The notes beneath the pieces were generated by a model that was not told the origin of the DNA, searched no databases, and worked only from the letters and a program-made list of their open reading frames with translations. A stretch of 64,000 nt of DNA from Flavobacterium faecale (GTDB taxonomy: Bacteria > Bacteroidota > Bacteroidia > Flavobacteriales > Flavobacteriaceae), in the NCBI RefSeq assembly GCF_003076455.1, contig NZ_CP020918.1, forward strand, positions 3,198,001 to 3,262,000, read 5' to 3'. Positions 1-7,654 of this stretch are shown here, piece by piece (within the stretch, counting starts at the first letter, position 1; each line of letters starts with the position of its first letter). Position numbers and translations under genes: made by a program.

Positions 1-59
1 ATATAATAAGCCACTCCAATAATTAGTGCGGCCAACGAACCTATAAAAATGTTATTCAT
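1..59 (-). CDS. N-terminus of an unknown membrane protein, cut by the window edge
   Basis: A minus-strand frame opens with ATG at 59 and runs off the left edge. Its first 19 residues begin MNNIFIGSLAALIIGVAYY, a hydrophobic stretch that looks like a membrane anchor or signal sequence. A -7 box (TACCTTTG on the minus strand) lies about 75 bases upstream, so this is probably a real gene start. Too little is visible to name it. Confidence 0.5.
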   Translation of the reverse strand, partial: MNNIFIGSLAALIIGVAYY

Positions 60-132
60 GATAGTGGTGCTATTTTAACTTGTTATTCCAATAAAATCCT
101 AACTTTCTTGAAGCGATCTCTATTTCTTGGCG

Positions 133-140
133 CAAAGGTA
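133..140 (-). promoter_or_regulatory. -7 promoter box for the left-edge gene
   Basis: Minus-strand TACCTTTG matches the Bacteroidota -7 consensus TAnnTTTG. It would start a transcript about 67 bases before the ATG at 59. Confidence 0.45.
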
Positions 141-263
141 CTTAAAGAATGGAAAAGGAATGTCGTCTCTTTGTTGGCAAATCATTAAACTATTTTTGCT
201 AATGTAGCACTTCCTTTTTTTTTTAGATAGAAAGGAAGCAGTCTATAAAGATTGGACAAAAAA

Positions 264-287
264 ACTCCTAACAGTTAAGTTAGGAGT
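264..287 (-). terminator. Rho-independent terminator of the DUF4258 gene
   Basis: ACTCCTAAC and GTTAGGAGT form a 9-bp perfect stem with a 6-base loop. On the minus strand it is followed by a run of seven T, about 55 bases past the stop of the gene ending at 341. Confidence 0.8.
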
Positions 288-340
288 ATGATTTAATGTA
301 TAACAGTAATTGTATGTAATTCATTATCAGTATAATGTGC

Positions 341-718
341 TTATTTTTTTATAATTTCTTCAAGTGTAGCACCACCGGCTTTGTTGCTAACCTTTAAGAT
401 TATAGCTTGATTTTTGGTTGTTTTACCTTCGATTACATACAGTTTGGTGTTTTTACCAAATTCGGTGTTGCTTTGATCAAAATCAACGTCACCATATTGT
501 AAACTATTTTTAATATCAATAGTATCAATCCATGGTTCAGCTAGAACTGCTGATGCTTTTTCGGAATAAGAAAATGGTTTAGAGCGTAAATCATTTAAAA
601 CTCTAGCATTTGGAAAATAGTTGCAACGGGTGTCTTTTCCGCTGAAAATCATACCCACAAAGAACAGACCAAGTACTAAACCTACCAAATAGTAGGCGAA
701 ACGGTGAAAAAATTTCAT
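341..718 (-). CDS. DUF4258-type small membrane-anchored protein
   Basis: A 125-residue protein with one N-terminal hydrophobic segment (about residues 8-25) followed by a soluble domain. The C-terminal half (YGDVDFDQSNTEF, then KLYVIEG and a run of short beta strands) resembles DUF4258 proteins that Flavobacteria commonly carry beside alanine dehydrogenase; that family name is from memory. The segment placement suggests an anchored domain outside the cytoplasm or a type II membrane protein. The ATG sits about 20 bases downstream of a good -7 box and the gene has its own terminator, so it is a single-gene unit. Function unknown. Confidence 0.7.
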   Translation of the reverse strand: MKFFHRFAYYLVGLVLGLFFVGMIFSGKDTRCNYFPNARVLNDLRSKPFSYSEKASAVLAEPWIDTIDIKNSLQYGDVDFDQSNTEFGKNTKLYVIEGKTTKNQAIILKVSNKAGGATLEEIIKK

Positions 719-735
719 GTATTATTATTTTGGTG

Positions 736-743
736 CAAAGGTA
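736..743 (-). promoter_or_regulatory. -7 promoter box for the DUF4258 gene
   Basis: Minus-strand TACCTTTG (TAnnTTTG consensus), 18 bases before the ATG at 718, giving a very short leader. Confidence 0.55.
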
Positions 744-756
744 AAATAAAGATTCC

Positions 757-1962
757 TTAAAAAACAATTAAATTGATATCGTTATTGGGTAAATTGAACC
801 AATCTCCAACCGCTTTGTTTGTTAGGATGCCGTGGTAAAGATAAACGCCATTTTTCAACCCCACATCACAACGTATTGCCGACTCAATTCCGCCATCGTC
901 TGCAATTTGCATCAGGTAGGGAGTAAGAATGTTGCTAATTGATAATGATGCAGTTTTAGAATAACGAGAGGCAATATTTGGTACGCAATAATGCAAAACA
1001 TTGCTTCTTATAAATGTTGGTTTTTCGTGAGTCGTAACTTCGGAGGTTTCAAAACAACCACCTGTATCAATACTCACGTCTACGATTACTGCACCTTTTT
1101 TCATGTGTTCAACCATGGTTTCAGACACGACTACAGGACATCGCTCAACCCCGCGTAAGGCACCAATAGCCACATCACAACGACGCAAGGCTTTGGTTAA
1201 TGCTTTAGTTTGAATTGTAGAAGTGAATATCCTCTGGTTCAGTGTGTTTTGTAATCTTCTAAGTTTGGTAATTGAATTATCAAAAACCTTGACACTTGCT
1301 CCAAGACCAAGTGCAGTTTTGGCAGCAAATTCGGCAACTGTACCTGCACCTATAATCACAATTTCAGTTGGTGGCACTCCTGTTATATTCCCAATCAGTA
1401 ACCCTTTTCCAAAATCATTTGTAATCATCAATTCGGCTGCAATCAATATAGATGCTGTTCCTGCTATTTCGCTTGTAGAACGAACAGCTGGATACGAGCC
1501 ATCTTCGTCTTTAATATATTCGAAAGCCAACGCAGTGATTTTCTTTTTGCTCAGTGCTTCAAAGTATGCTTTGCTTTTTGTCTTTAATTGGATGGAAGAA
1601 ATCAAAATCGTTTTTGAATTCATCATTTCGATTTCGTCAATCGTAGGAGCACCGATTTTTAAAATCATCGGACAGCTAAAAACTTTCTTGGTATCGTGAG
1701 TAATTTCGGCACCAGCATCACTGTACTCTTTGTCTGTGTAACTAGAGTTTTCTCCAGCGCCAGATTCAATCATCACGCGATGTCCGTGGTGCGTAAGCGT
1801 GTTCACGGCATCTGGAGTCAAACAAATACGACGTTCTTGATAACTGGTTTCACTAGGAATACCAATGAAAAGTTCGCTCTTGCGCTTTGATACTTCAAGT
1901 TTTTCTTCTTGTGGCATCAATTGCTCTTTGGTAAATGGTGTAATCGCTATAGATATTGACAT
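757..1962 (-). CDS. ald: Alanine dehydrogenase
   Basis: A 401-residue NAD-dependent L-alanine dehydrogenase interconverting alanine with pyruvate plus ammonia. The N-terminal substrate domain carries GIPSETSYQERRICLTPD and HGHRVMIESGAGE, hallmarks of the alanine dehydrogenase/PNT family. The nucleotide-binding Rossmann domain is seen as VVIIGAGTVAEFAAKTALGLGA (quoted in part: VVIIGAGTVAEFAAK, near residue 205), followed by KKGAVIVDVSIDTGGCFETS. Compared with the roughly 370-residue Gram-positive enzymes it has about 30 extra N-terminal residues, which is usual in Bacteroidota. The ATG at 1962 follows a long AT-rich leader. It is transcribed alone, about 165 bases downstream of tsaE. The cytosolic pyruvate/alanine role is inferred from the family. 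Confidence 0.93.
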   Translation of the reverse strand: MSISIAITPFTKEQLMPQEEKLEVSKRKSELFIGIPSETSYQERRICLTPDAVNTLTHHGHRVMIESGAGENSSYTDKEYSDAGAEITHDTKKVFSCPMILKIGAPTIDEIEMMNSKTILISSIQLKTKSKAYFEALSKKKITALAFEYIKDEDGSYPAVRSTSEIAGTASILIAAELMITNDFGKGLLIGNITGVPPTEIVIIGAGTVAEFAAKTALGLGASVKVFDNSITKLRRLQNTLNQRIFTSTIQTKALTKALRRCDVAIGALRGVERCPVVVSETMVEHMKKGAVIVDVSIDTGGCFETSEVTTHEKPTFIRSNVLHYCVPNIASRYSKTASLSISNILTPYLMQIADDGGIESAIRCDVGLKNGVYLYHGILTNKAVGDWFNLPNNDINLIVF

Positions 1963-2126
1963 TGTATACGGTACTTATTGAAAGGTAAAATTACATAAAA
2001 AGATTAAAATAAGGACTTTTGAACCGTATTATTAACCTATTGTTATCCTTGTAATTTTTAGATTTATTGCCTTTGACTCTGTTTTATGTAGTTGTAAAAC
2101 GATTTAAAATTTTTTATTCGAAAATA

Positions 2127-2534
2127 TTATCGCAATTCCAATACTCGCTTTCCGTTGGGTAGTGCTTTAATGGTTATAATCGAATGTGACTCAGGGATTA
2201 GATTCGGAATATTTTCGGCCCATTCGATAAAACACCAGTTTCCGGAGTATAAATATTCATCAACACCCATGTCCAGTGCTTCTGTTTCTTTCTTTAAACG
2301 GTAAAAATCAAAATGATAAACCAGTTGGTTGTCAAGTGTTTCGTATTCGTTAACTAAAGAAAAAGTAGGACTGCTAGTAGCTTCAGTAACACCTAGTTTT
2401 TTGCATAGTTCCTTAATAAAAGTGGTTTTTCCAGCGCCCATATCCCCATGAAAAAGGATGATTTCGCTCGGTTTTGTATCTAGCACTTGTTGCGCCACCG
2501 ACTCAATTTCGTTCAAAGAAAATATAAATTCCAT
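2127..2534 (-). CDS. tsaE: tRNA threonylcarbamoyladenosine biosynthesis ATPase TsaE
   Basis: A 135-residue P-loop ATPase that, with TsaB and TsaD, transfers the threonylcarbamoyl group to A37 of ANN-decoding tRNAs. The Walker A motif GDMGAGKTTFIKELCKKLG lies near residues 30-48. It is followed by the family signature TSSPTFSLVNEYE and YHFDFYRL, and by WCFIEWAENIPNLIP, a Walker-B-like region with the conserved EWAE. Length is typical. It lies between porX upstream and ald downstream on the same strand, but the gaps of about 140 and 165 bases and a large inverted repeat after it suggest separate units. Neither TsaB nor TsaD is in this window. Confidence 0.93.
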   Translation of the reverse strand: MEFIFSLNEIESVAQQVLDTKPSEIILFHGDMGAGKTTFIKELCKKLGVTEATSSPTFSLVNEYETLDNQLVYHFDFYRLKKETEALDMGVDEYLYSGNWCFIEWAENIPNLIPESHSIITIKALPNGKRVLELR

Positions 2535-2594
2535 TAATTTAAAAGATATGAATTACACATATAAAGCATTACTAATTTACTTTTTTAAAATTAT

Positions 2595-2662
2595 GAGAGT
2601 TAGATTTTAATGATAGTTAACTGTTTTAAACAATTTTACTTTCGATCTAAAATCGAACTCTC
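2595..2662. repeat. Long inverted repeat between porX and tsaE
   Basis: GAGAGTTAGATTTTA at 2595-2609 pairs with TAAAATCGAACTCTC at 2648-2662, 15 positions with one mismatch, around a 38-base loop. The loop contains a weaker nested repeat (AGTTAACTG...). It sits just after the porX stop (2677). It may be a porX terminator with a large loop or a decayed miniature element. Confidence 0.45.
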
Positions 2663-2676
2663 CTATTTCAATTTTA

Positions 2677-4230
2677 CTACTTTGGATTGAACACCAAACA
2701 AGGAATAATCATTTCTTCCAATGATATTCCGCCGTGTTGGTAGGTGTTTTTGTAGTAACCAACATAATGATTGTAATTATTGACATAAGCCAAGAACAAA
2801 TCATTTTTAGCAAAAATATACGAACTGGTCATATTAATAATAGGTAAACCTATTTTTTTTGGATCTTTGACCGCATAAACATCTTTTTGTTCATAAGTAA
2901 GGCTACGACCCGTTTTGTAACGTAGGTTTAGACTGGTATTTTTGTCTCCTACTACTTTTGAAGGATTTCGAACATTAATAGTACCGTGATCGGTTGTAAG
3001 TACCAATTTGAAACCTAAGGCTTGTGCTTGCTGAATAATTTCGAGCAAAGGCGAATTTTTGAACCAACTTAAGGTCAAAGATCGGTATGCTTTGTCATCT
3101 GAGGCCAATTCTTTTACAACATCCATTTCGGTTTTAGCGTGTGATAGCATATCTACAAAATTGTACACTACCGTAACCAAATCATTGTTTTTTAAAGCTT
3201 TGAAGTTCTCGGCTAGTTTTTTTCCGCTAGCCAAGTTGGTGATTTTAAAATAATCCTCCTTAATATTGAGTCCCAATCGTTTGATTTGAGCGGTCAAAAA
3301 CTCCGCTTCATACAAGTTTTTACCACCTTCTTCTGGATCATTTTTCCAATATTGCGGGAACTTTTTCTCCATTTCTAAAGGGAGCATTCCAGAGAAAATC
3401 GCATTACGAGCATATTGCGTAGCCGTTGGCAAAATAGAGTAGTAGGGAACCTCTTTTTCAAGTTTATAATGGTTGGCAACAACATCTTCAAACACTTTCC
3501 ATTGGTCGTAACGCAGGTTGTCAATCACTACAAAAAGTACAGGTTTGTCTTTTTTCTTCAATTCTGGAACTACAACATCTTTGAATAAAGTATGTGACTG
3601 CATTGGTTTGTCTGCTTTTGGTTCAAACCAATCTTCATAATTTCGTTCAATAAATTTACCAAATTGAGAATTTGCCTCTTGTTTTTGAGATTCTAATATT
3701 TCAGTAAGCGAATGATCGTTTATGTTTTCAAGATTAAGCTCCCAAAAGATTAACTTTTTGTACAATTCGATCCAATCTTCATGAGAATTAACCATTCCCA
3801 TTTCCATAGAAATTTTTCTAAATTCTTTCTGATAGTCTAGCGTAGTTTTTTCGGTTACCAAACGAGAATGATCTAAGTTTTTCTTTAAACTCAACAAAAT
3901 TTGGTTGGGATTGACGGGTTTAATCAAATAATCAGCGATTTTAGAACCAATGGCTTCTTCCATGATATATTCCTCTTCGCTCTTGGTAATCATAATCATA
4001 GGAACAGCCGATTTTTTTTCTTTCATTTCGGCCAAAGTCTCCAATCCGCTCATTCCTGGCATGTTTTCGTCAAGAAAAACAATGTCAAAAGCTTCATTTT
4101 CGAATATTTCAATCGCATCACGTCCATTATTACAAGTCGTTACGCTATAATTTTTTTTCTCTAAAAAAAGTATGTGAGGCTTTAGGTAATCAATTTCGTC
4201 ATCAACCCAAAGTATTTTTATTTTGTCCAT
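2677..4230 (-). CDS. porX: T9SS response regulator PorX with PglZ/alkaline-phosphatase-like domain
   Basis: A 517-residue two-domain protein. Residues 1-120 are a CheY-like receiver: acidic pair after KILWVDDE, phospho-acceptor Asp near residue 54 in VFLDENMPG, and the Lys of YLIKPVNP. The C-terminal half is a PglZ-type alkaline-phosphatase-superfamily domain, with LFVVIDNLRYDQW, LPTATQYARNAIFSG and TTDHGTINV as metal and nucleophile regions. In known systems PorX acts with the PorY sensor kinase and sigma factor SigP to control type IX secretion genes. The start chosen is the ATG at 4230 (MDKIKILWVDD), because the receiver fold begins immediately; the longer frame from 4263 adds 11 non-conserved residues. 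No porY lies nearby, which is normal. Confidence 0.93.
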   Translation of the reverse strand: MDKIKILWVDDEIDYLKPHILFLEKKNYSVTTCNNGRDAIEIFENEAFDIVFLDENMPGMSGLETLAEMKEKKSAVPMIMITKSEEEYIMEEAIGSKIADYLIKPVNPNQILLSLKKNLDHSRLVTEKTTLDYQKEFRKISMEMGMVNSHEDWIELYKKLIFWELNLENINDHSLTEILESQKQEANSQFGKFIERNYEDWFEPKADKPMQSHTLFKDVVVPELKKKDKPVLFVVIDNLRYDQWKVFEDVVANHYKLEKEVPYYSILPTATQYARNAIFSGMLPLEMEKKFPQYWKNDPEEGGKNLYEAEFLTAQIKRLGLNIKEDYFKITNLASGKKLAENFKALKNNDLVTVVYNFVDMLSHAKTEMDVVKELASDDKAYRSLTLSWFKNSPLLEIIQQAQALGFKLVLTTDHGTINVRNPSKVVGDKNTSLNLRYKTGRSLTYEQKDVYAVKDPKKIGLPIINMTSSYIFAKNDLFLAYVNNYNHYVGYYKNTYQHGGISLEEMIIPCLVFNPK

Positions 4231-4375
4231 ATCGTAGTGTTTTTTATGTGCATTAACTAGCAATCAATGTGCCAATTTACATATAATACGAGCTTATAGT
4301 TCCTAATTTTATTATAAAAATTACCGATTTATATTTTAAATATTACGATTAGTAAGGATATCGAAATTAAAAAGA

Positions 4376-4404
4376 AAACAACTCATTGTGGTAATGAGTT
4401 GTTT
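4376..4404 (-). terminator. Terminator of the sbtA unit
   Basis: AAACAACTCATT pairs perfectly with AATGAGTTGTTT around a 4-base loop. On the minus strand the stem is followed by TTT/CTTTTT. A second imperfect stem (AAAAAGTC...GACTTTTT, about 4414-4454) lies between it and the sbtA stop, so the gene end is doubly insulated. Confidence 0.7.
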
Positions 4405-4464
4405 CTGGCAATAAAAAGTCCGAGGATTAAACGTGGTATTTGGAATTTCGGATCGACTTTTTAT

Positions 4465-5427
4465 CTAAAATGTTTGAATTACCCAAAAGTAGAGTGGCAT
4501 ACCGATCGTTATATTGATCGGGAACGTTACTGCTAGTGCCATGGGTAAGAATAATCCAGGATTTGCTTTGGGTACCGTGATTTTCATAGCGGCAGGCACG
4601 GCTATGTAGGAGGCACTTGCGGCTAGGATGGCAAAGATGAAACGGTTGGCGATATCATCTGTTACAGTTGCGCTCAAGATTGCAAACAAACAACCATTGA
4701 ATAAAGGAATGAGCATTGCAAAAAGGAAAGGAAACCAGCCGAATGAGAAAAATGATTTTAATTTTTTCCCGCTCGTGATACCCATATCAAGCAAGAATAT
4801 CGCTAAAAACCCTTTGAAAAGATCGTTTGTAAACGGTTTGATTCCTTGTGCTTGCTCGGCATTGGCAATAAAACCAATCACCAAACTTCCTAAAATTAAC
4901 AGCACACTACCGTTGGTCAACGAATGTTTGATAACCGAACTTTTTTGCATTTCGGTAGTTTCTTTTTTATTAAAAATGGTGATAAGAACGAGCCCGATTA
5001 TGATTGCAGGCGATTCCATCAAAGCCATGATAGCTACCATGTGACCATGTAATTCAAGGTGTTGCCCTTCTAAAAAAGATACTGCCGTGACAAAAGTAAC
5101 TGCACTTACAGATCCATACGCCGCTGCAATGGCTGCCGAATTGTAAACACTAAGTTTTGTGCGTAAAATAAAGAAGGTGTATAGCGGAATTATCACGGAT
5201 ATAAAAATACCAAACAGAATAGACCAAGCAATTTCTGCAGAGAACGTTTCGTGTGACAATTCTTGACCACCTTTGAAACCAATTGCAAACAAAAGGTATA
5301 AGGATATAAATTTGGATGAATTGGCGGGGATTTCTAAATCGCTCTTTAAATAAGCTGCTAGTATTCCTAAAACAAAAAATAAAAGTGCAGGATTCGTTAA
5401 GTTTTCAGTGAGCAGATTGAAATTCAT
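4465..5427 (-). CDS. sbtA: Sodium-dependent bicarbonate permease (SbtA family)
   Basis: A 320-residue polytopic inner-membrane protein with about ten hydrophobic segments. It matches the SbtA/DUF897 family in length and in motifs such as NPALLFFVLGILAAYLKSDLEIP near the N-terminus (shown in part: ALLFFVLGILAAYLKSDLEI), YLLFAIGFKGG, and SVSAVTFVTAVSFLE. Cyanobacterial SbtA imports bicarbonate with sodium and is controlled by the PII-like SbtB. Here no SbtB is present; a 91-residue unrelated protein occupies the upstream position and a LysR regulator is divergent. In a heterotroph the imported bicarbonate would feed carboxylases, which is inference. Membrane topology fits ten helices in two inverted halves. 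Confidence 0.85.
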   Translation of the reverse strand: MNFNLLTENLTNPALLFFVLGILAAYLKSDLEIPANSSKFISLYLLFAIGFKGGQELSHETFSAEIAWSILFGIFISVIIPLYTFFILRTKLSVYNSAAIAAAYGSVSAVTFVTAVSFLEGQHLELHGHMVAIMALMESPAIIIGLVLITIFNKKETTEMQKSSVIKHSLTNGSVLLILGSLVIGFIANAEQAQGIKPFTNDLFKGFLAIFLLDMGITSGKKLKSFFSFGWFPFLFAMLIPLFNGCLFAILSATVTDDIANRFIFAILAASASYIAVPAAMKITVPKANPGLFLPMALAVTFPINITIGMPLYFWVIQTF

Positions 5428-5489
5428 TTTGTGTATTTAGTGAGATTGAAATAGTAAGTTGTTGTGCGTGTGCTTTTACTTTATAAATA

Positions 5490-5765
5490 TTAAACTACTT
5501 GTATAGAAAGTGTCGAATAGATTTGCACTTTTTTGTTTGAAATTGTTGCCTTGGCCATGAACTTTTTGATGGTTTCAATGTCGGCTTCCAATTCAGGTAT
5601 TCTTTTTACTGAATATAAATCCTGATCACCAGTACATTCTTGGGTACTAAAATTTTTCAATTCATGAAATTTTATCTTTTGGTTGTACAAATTCAGTAAA
5701 ATATCAACTGCTTCGCTTGGCAAAAATGTTCCTTCAATTAAATGTAATGATTGTTTGTTGTCCAT
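5490..5765 (-). CDS. Small conserved-looking protein co-transcribed with sbtA
   Basis: A 91-residue soluble protein with no signal peptide or membrane segment. It starts MDNKQSLHLIEGTFLPSEAV; a probable helix follows (DILLNLYNQKIKFHEL), then a polar middle (STQECTGDQDLYSVKRI), a second helix (ELEADIETIKKFMAKA) and a terminal strand (KKVQIYSTLSIQVV). I do not recognise a named family. It lies 62 bases upstream of sbtA on the same strand with no terminator between, so it is probably the first gene of that transcript, divergent from the LysR gene. By position it could be an SbtB-like partner, but it lacks the PII ferredoxin-like T-loop pattern, so that role is only a guess. Confidence 0.65.
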   Translation of the reverse strand: MDNKQSLHLIEGTFLPSEAVDILLNLYNQKIKFHELKNFSTQECTGDQDLYSVKRIPELEADIETIKKFMAKATISNKKVQIYSTLSIQVV

Positions 5766-5813
5766 TTTGTTTGTGTTTTTGGTTTTGTTTTCGAATGCAA
5801 AATTGAAATATTT

Positions 5814-5870
5814 AATTCATAAATTTTTATTTATATTTGTAATGATACGTATAAATTTATTTTATGAATT
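5814..5870. promoter_or_regulatory. Divergent control region between the sbtA unit and its LysR gene
   Basis: The 98-base gap holds an exact 10-bp inverted repeat: AATTCATAAA at 5814-5823 and TTTATGAATT at 5861-5870, the latter covering the lysR start codon. Between them are a -7 box TATATTTG (5832-5839) for lysR and a short palindrome ATACGTAT (5845-5852). Such a layout suits a LysR protein that both represses itself and controls the divergent transporter. Confidence 0.5.
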
Positions 5871-6784
5871 ACACCCTTAACCAGTTACAGATTTTTTTGA
5901 AAATTGTGCAAACACAAAGTGTAACCAAAGCTGCTGAAGCCTTACACTTAACTCAGCCGGCAGTCTCGATTCAGTTACGTAATTTTCAAGATCAGTTTGA
6001 TATTCCGCTCACAGAAGTTATTGGTCGAAAGATTTATATCACTGATTTTGGGCACGAAATTGCCGAAGCGGCTGACCAAATTATAAGTCAAGTCCAAGCT
6101 ATAAATTATAAAACGCAAGCCTACAAAGGAAAACTTTCGGGTAAATTGAAAATTTCGATTGTATCAACCGGAAAATATATCATGCCTTTTTTCTTGGCGA
6201 ATTTTATGAAACAACACGAGGGTATTGAACTACTGATGGATGTAACCAATAAAAGTAAGGTGCTTGAAAGTTTAAAAAATAACGAAGTCGATTTTGCATT
6301 GGTTTCTATTATTCCCACCACTTTAGAGGTAGAACAGTTGGATTTACTTCAAAACAAATTATACCTCGTGGGTAGTGGTGACGATGCTTTTGATGGAGAA
6401 ACTAATACGCAAAAAATATTTGAAAATAGACCTATGATTTATCGGGAACAAGGTTCTGGAACGCGCCAAATCATGGAAAGATTCATTAAAGATAATGCTA
6501 TTTCTGTTTTTAAGACCATGGAGCTTACCTCCAATGAAGCAGTCAAACAAGCTGTAATTGCAGGTTTGGGCTATTCGATTATGCCGTTAATAGGAATCAA
6601 AAATGCACTTCGAAGTAATGATTTGCAAATTATTCCGGTTGATGGCTTACCAATAACCACCAATTGGAGTTTAATTTGGTTAAAGGGTAAAAAGCATTCT
6701 CCAGTGGCGTCTGCCGTTTTGAGTCATATACAAACCGAGAAAGAACAAATTATTCAGCAGAAGTTTCAGTGGTATACGCAGTAG
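5864..6784 (+). CDS. LysR-family regulator (CbbR/CmpR-like), divergent from sbtA
   Basis: A 306-residue LysR-type regulator. The winged helix-turn-helix occupies residues 1-60 (LNQLQIFLKIVQTQSVTKAA, then EALHLTQPAVSIQLRNFQ). The effector domain follows from about residue 90, starting GKLKISIVSTGKYIMPFFL, with the usual GSGTRQIMERF pocket motif near residue 200. The N-terminal sequence and pocket look closest to the CbbR/CmpR/CcmR group that regulates carbon fixation and bicarbonate uptake, which agrees with its divergent position to sbtA. Predicted role: sense an inorganic-carbon-related metabolite and control the sbtA unit. The group assignment is by eye. Confidence 0.85.
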   Translation: MNYTLNQLQIFLKIVQTQSVTKAAEALHLTQPAVSIQLRNFQDQFDIPLTEVIGRKIYITDFGHEIAEAADQIISQVQAINYKTQAYKGKLSGKLKISIVSTGKYIMPFFLANFMKQHEGIELLMDVTNKSKVLESLKNNEVDFALVSIIPTTLEVEQLDLLQNKLYLVGSGDDAFDGETNTQKIFENRPMIYREQGSGTRQIMERFIKDNAISVFKTMELTSNEAVKQAVIAGLGYSIMPLIGIKNALRSNDLQIIPVDGLPITTNWSLIWLKGKKHSPVASAVLSHIQTEKEQIIQQKFQWYTQ

Positions 6785-6937
6785 TTTATTTTTCGAAAAT
6801 AATAAAGAAAAAGATAGCTGCCTATTTGGTTTGTTATGAATTTAGAAGAATATTATTTTTAGGTTAGAAAGTGTTTTATTGCTCTATAAATCTTATTTTT
6901 ATCAGATTAATTTTTGAGGATACTATCTATATTTTGT

Positions 6938-7021
6938 TAGATAAATTAAAATATCTGCTTTTAAGTAGATAAATTAAAATATCTGCTTTTTGGTGGATAT
7001 ATTTGATTATCTGTATTATAA
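6938..7021 (+). repeat. Three 28-bp iterated palindromic operators upstream of the SatD-like gene
   Basis: A 25-base word beginning TAGATAAATTAAAATATCT occurs exactly at 6938-6962 and 6966-6990, and in degenerate form at 6994-7018, all 28 bases apart. A further half site (AAGATATATTT) starts at 7022. Each copy is itself an inverted repeat, AGATA-N8-TATCT. The array ends about 30 bases before the ATG at 7052. Confidence 0.8.
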
Positions 7022-7051
7022 AAGATATATTTACAAACCAAAAGAAATATT

Positions 7052-7654
7052 ATGTACGCAGTAATCACAGGAGATATCATTGAATCACAACAAACAGCGA
7101 CTACTGTTTGGATGCCTATTTTGAAAGAAGTACTCAGTCAATTTGGCTCAAATCCAAAAGATTGGGAAATTTTTCGTGGTGATAGTTTTCAGATTATATG
7201 TCCGCCAGAGCAGGCATTATTGTGTGCTATGATCATTAAATCCTATTTAAAAAGTCATGAAATTCAAGTTCGAATGGCGATAGGAATTGGAACCATTGAT
7301 TATAGAACGGATAAGGTAACAGACTCCAATGGATCTGCCTTTGTACACTCAGGCACCCGCTTTGACAACCTCAAAAAACAAACCTTAGCCTTACAAACTC
7401 CTTGGGAAGAATTGAATAGTCCGTTATCGATAATGCTTGATTTGGCCGCAATAACGTTAGACAAATGGACCGCCAAAACTGCGGAAGTAATTTGTTTTAA
7501 ACTTCAAAATCCTAGTTTAAGCCAAAAGGAGATTGCAGAAAATTTAGATAAAAAAAGACAAGGAAACGTTAGTGAAGCCCTGAAAAGAGGTGGATTTGAT
7601 GAACTACAACAATTACTAGATTACTATCACAAACAAGTAACAATGCTATGTTAG
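7052..7654 (+). CDS. SatD-like protein with C-terminal helix-turn-helix
   Basis: A 200-residue cytosolic protein starting MYAVITGDIIESQ, the signature of the SatD-like family. Residues 1-130 carry the conserved FRGDSFQI and AIGIGTIDYRTDKVTDSNGSAFVHSGT, which resembles a degenerate nucleotide-cyclase/GGDEF-type fold; this structural analogy is inference. Residues about 140-195 (VICFKLQNPSLSQKEIAENL followed by KKRQGNVSEALKRGG) look like a helix-turn-helix. The gene overlaps the next one by 7 bases (ends 7654, next starts 7648), so the two are translationally coupled. The three upstream 28-bp palindromes are good candidates for autoregulation by this HTH. Biological role unknown. Confidence 0.8.
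   Translation: MYAVITGDIIESQQTATTVWMPILKEVLSQFGSNPKDWEIFRGDSFQIICPPEQALLCAMIIKSYLKSHEIQVRMAIGIGTIDYRTDKVTDSNGSAFVHSGTRFDNLKKQTLALQTPWEELNSPLSIMLDLAAITLDKWTAKTAEVICFKLQNPSLSQKEIAENLDKKRQGNVSEALKRGGFDELQQLLDYYHKQVTMLC

Noticed and set aside
6938..7021. Plasmid-type iterons marking a replication origin
   Set aside because: No initiator gene or DnaA boxes are seen; the position directly before the SatD-like gene and the palindromic unit fit operators better.
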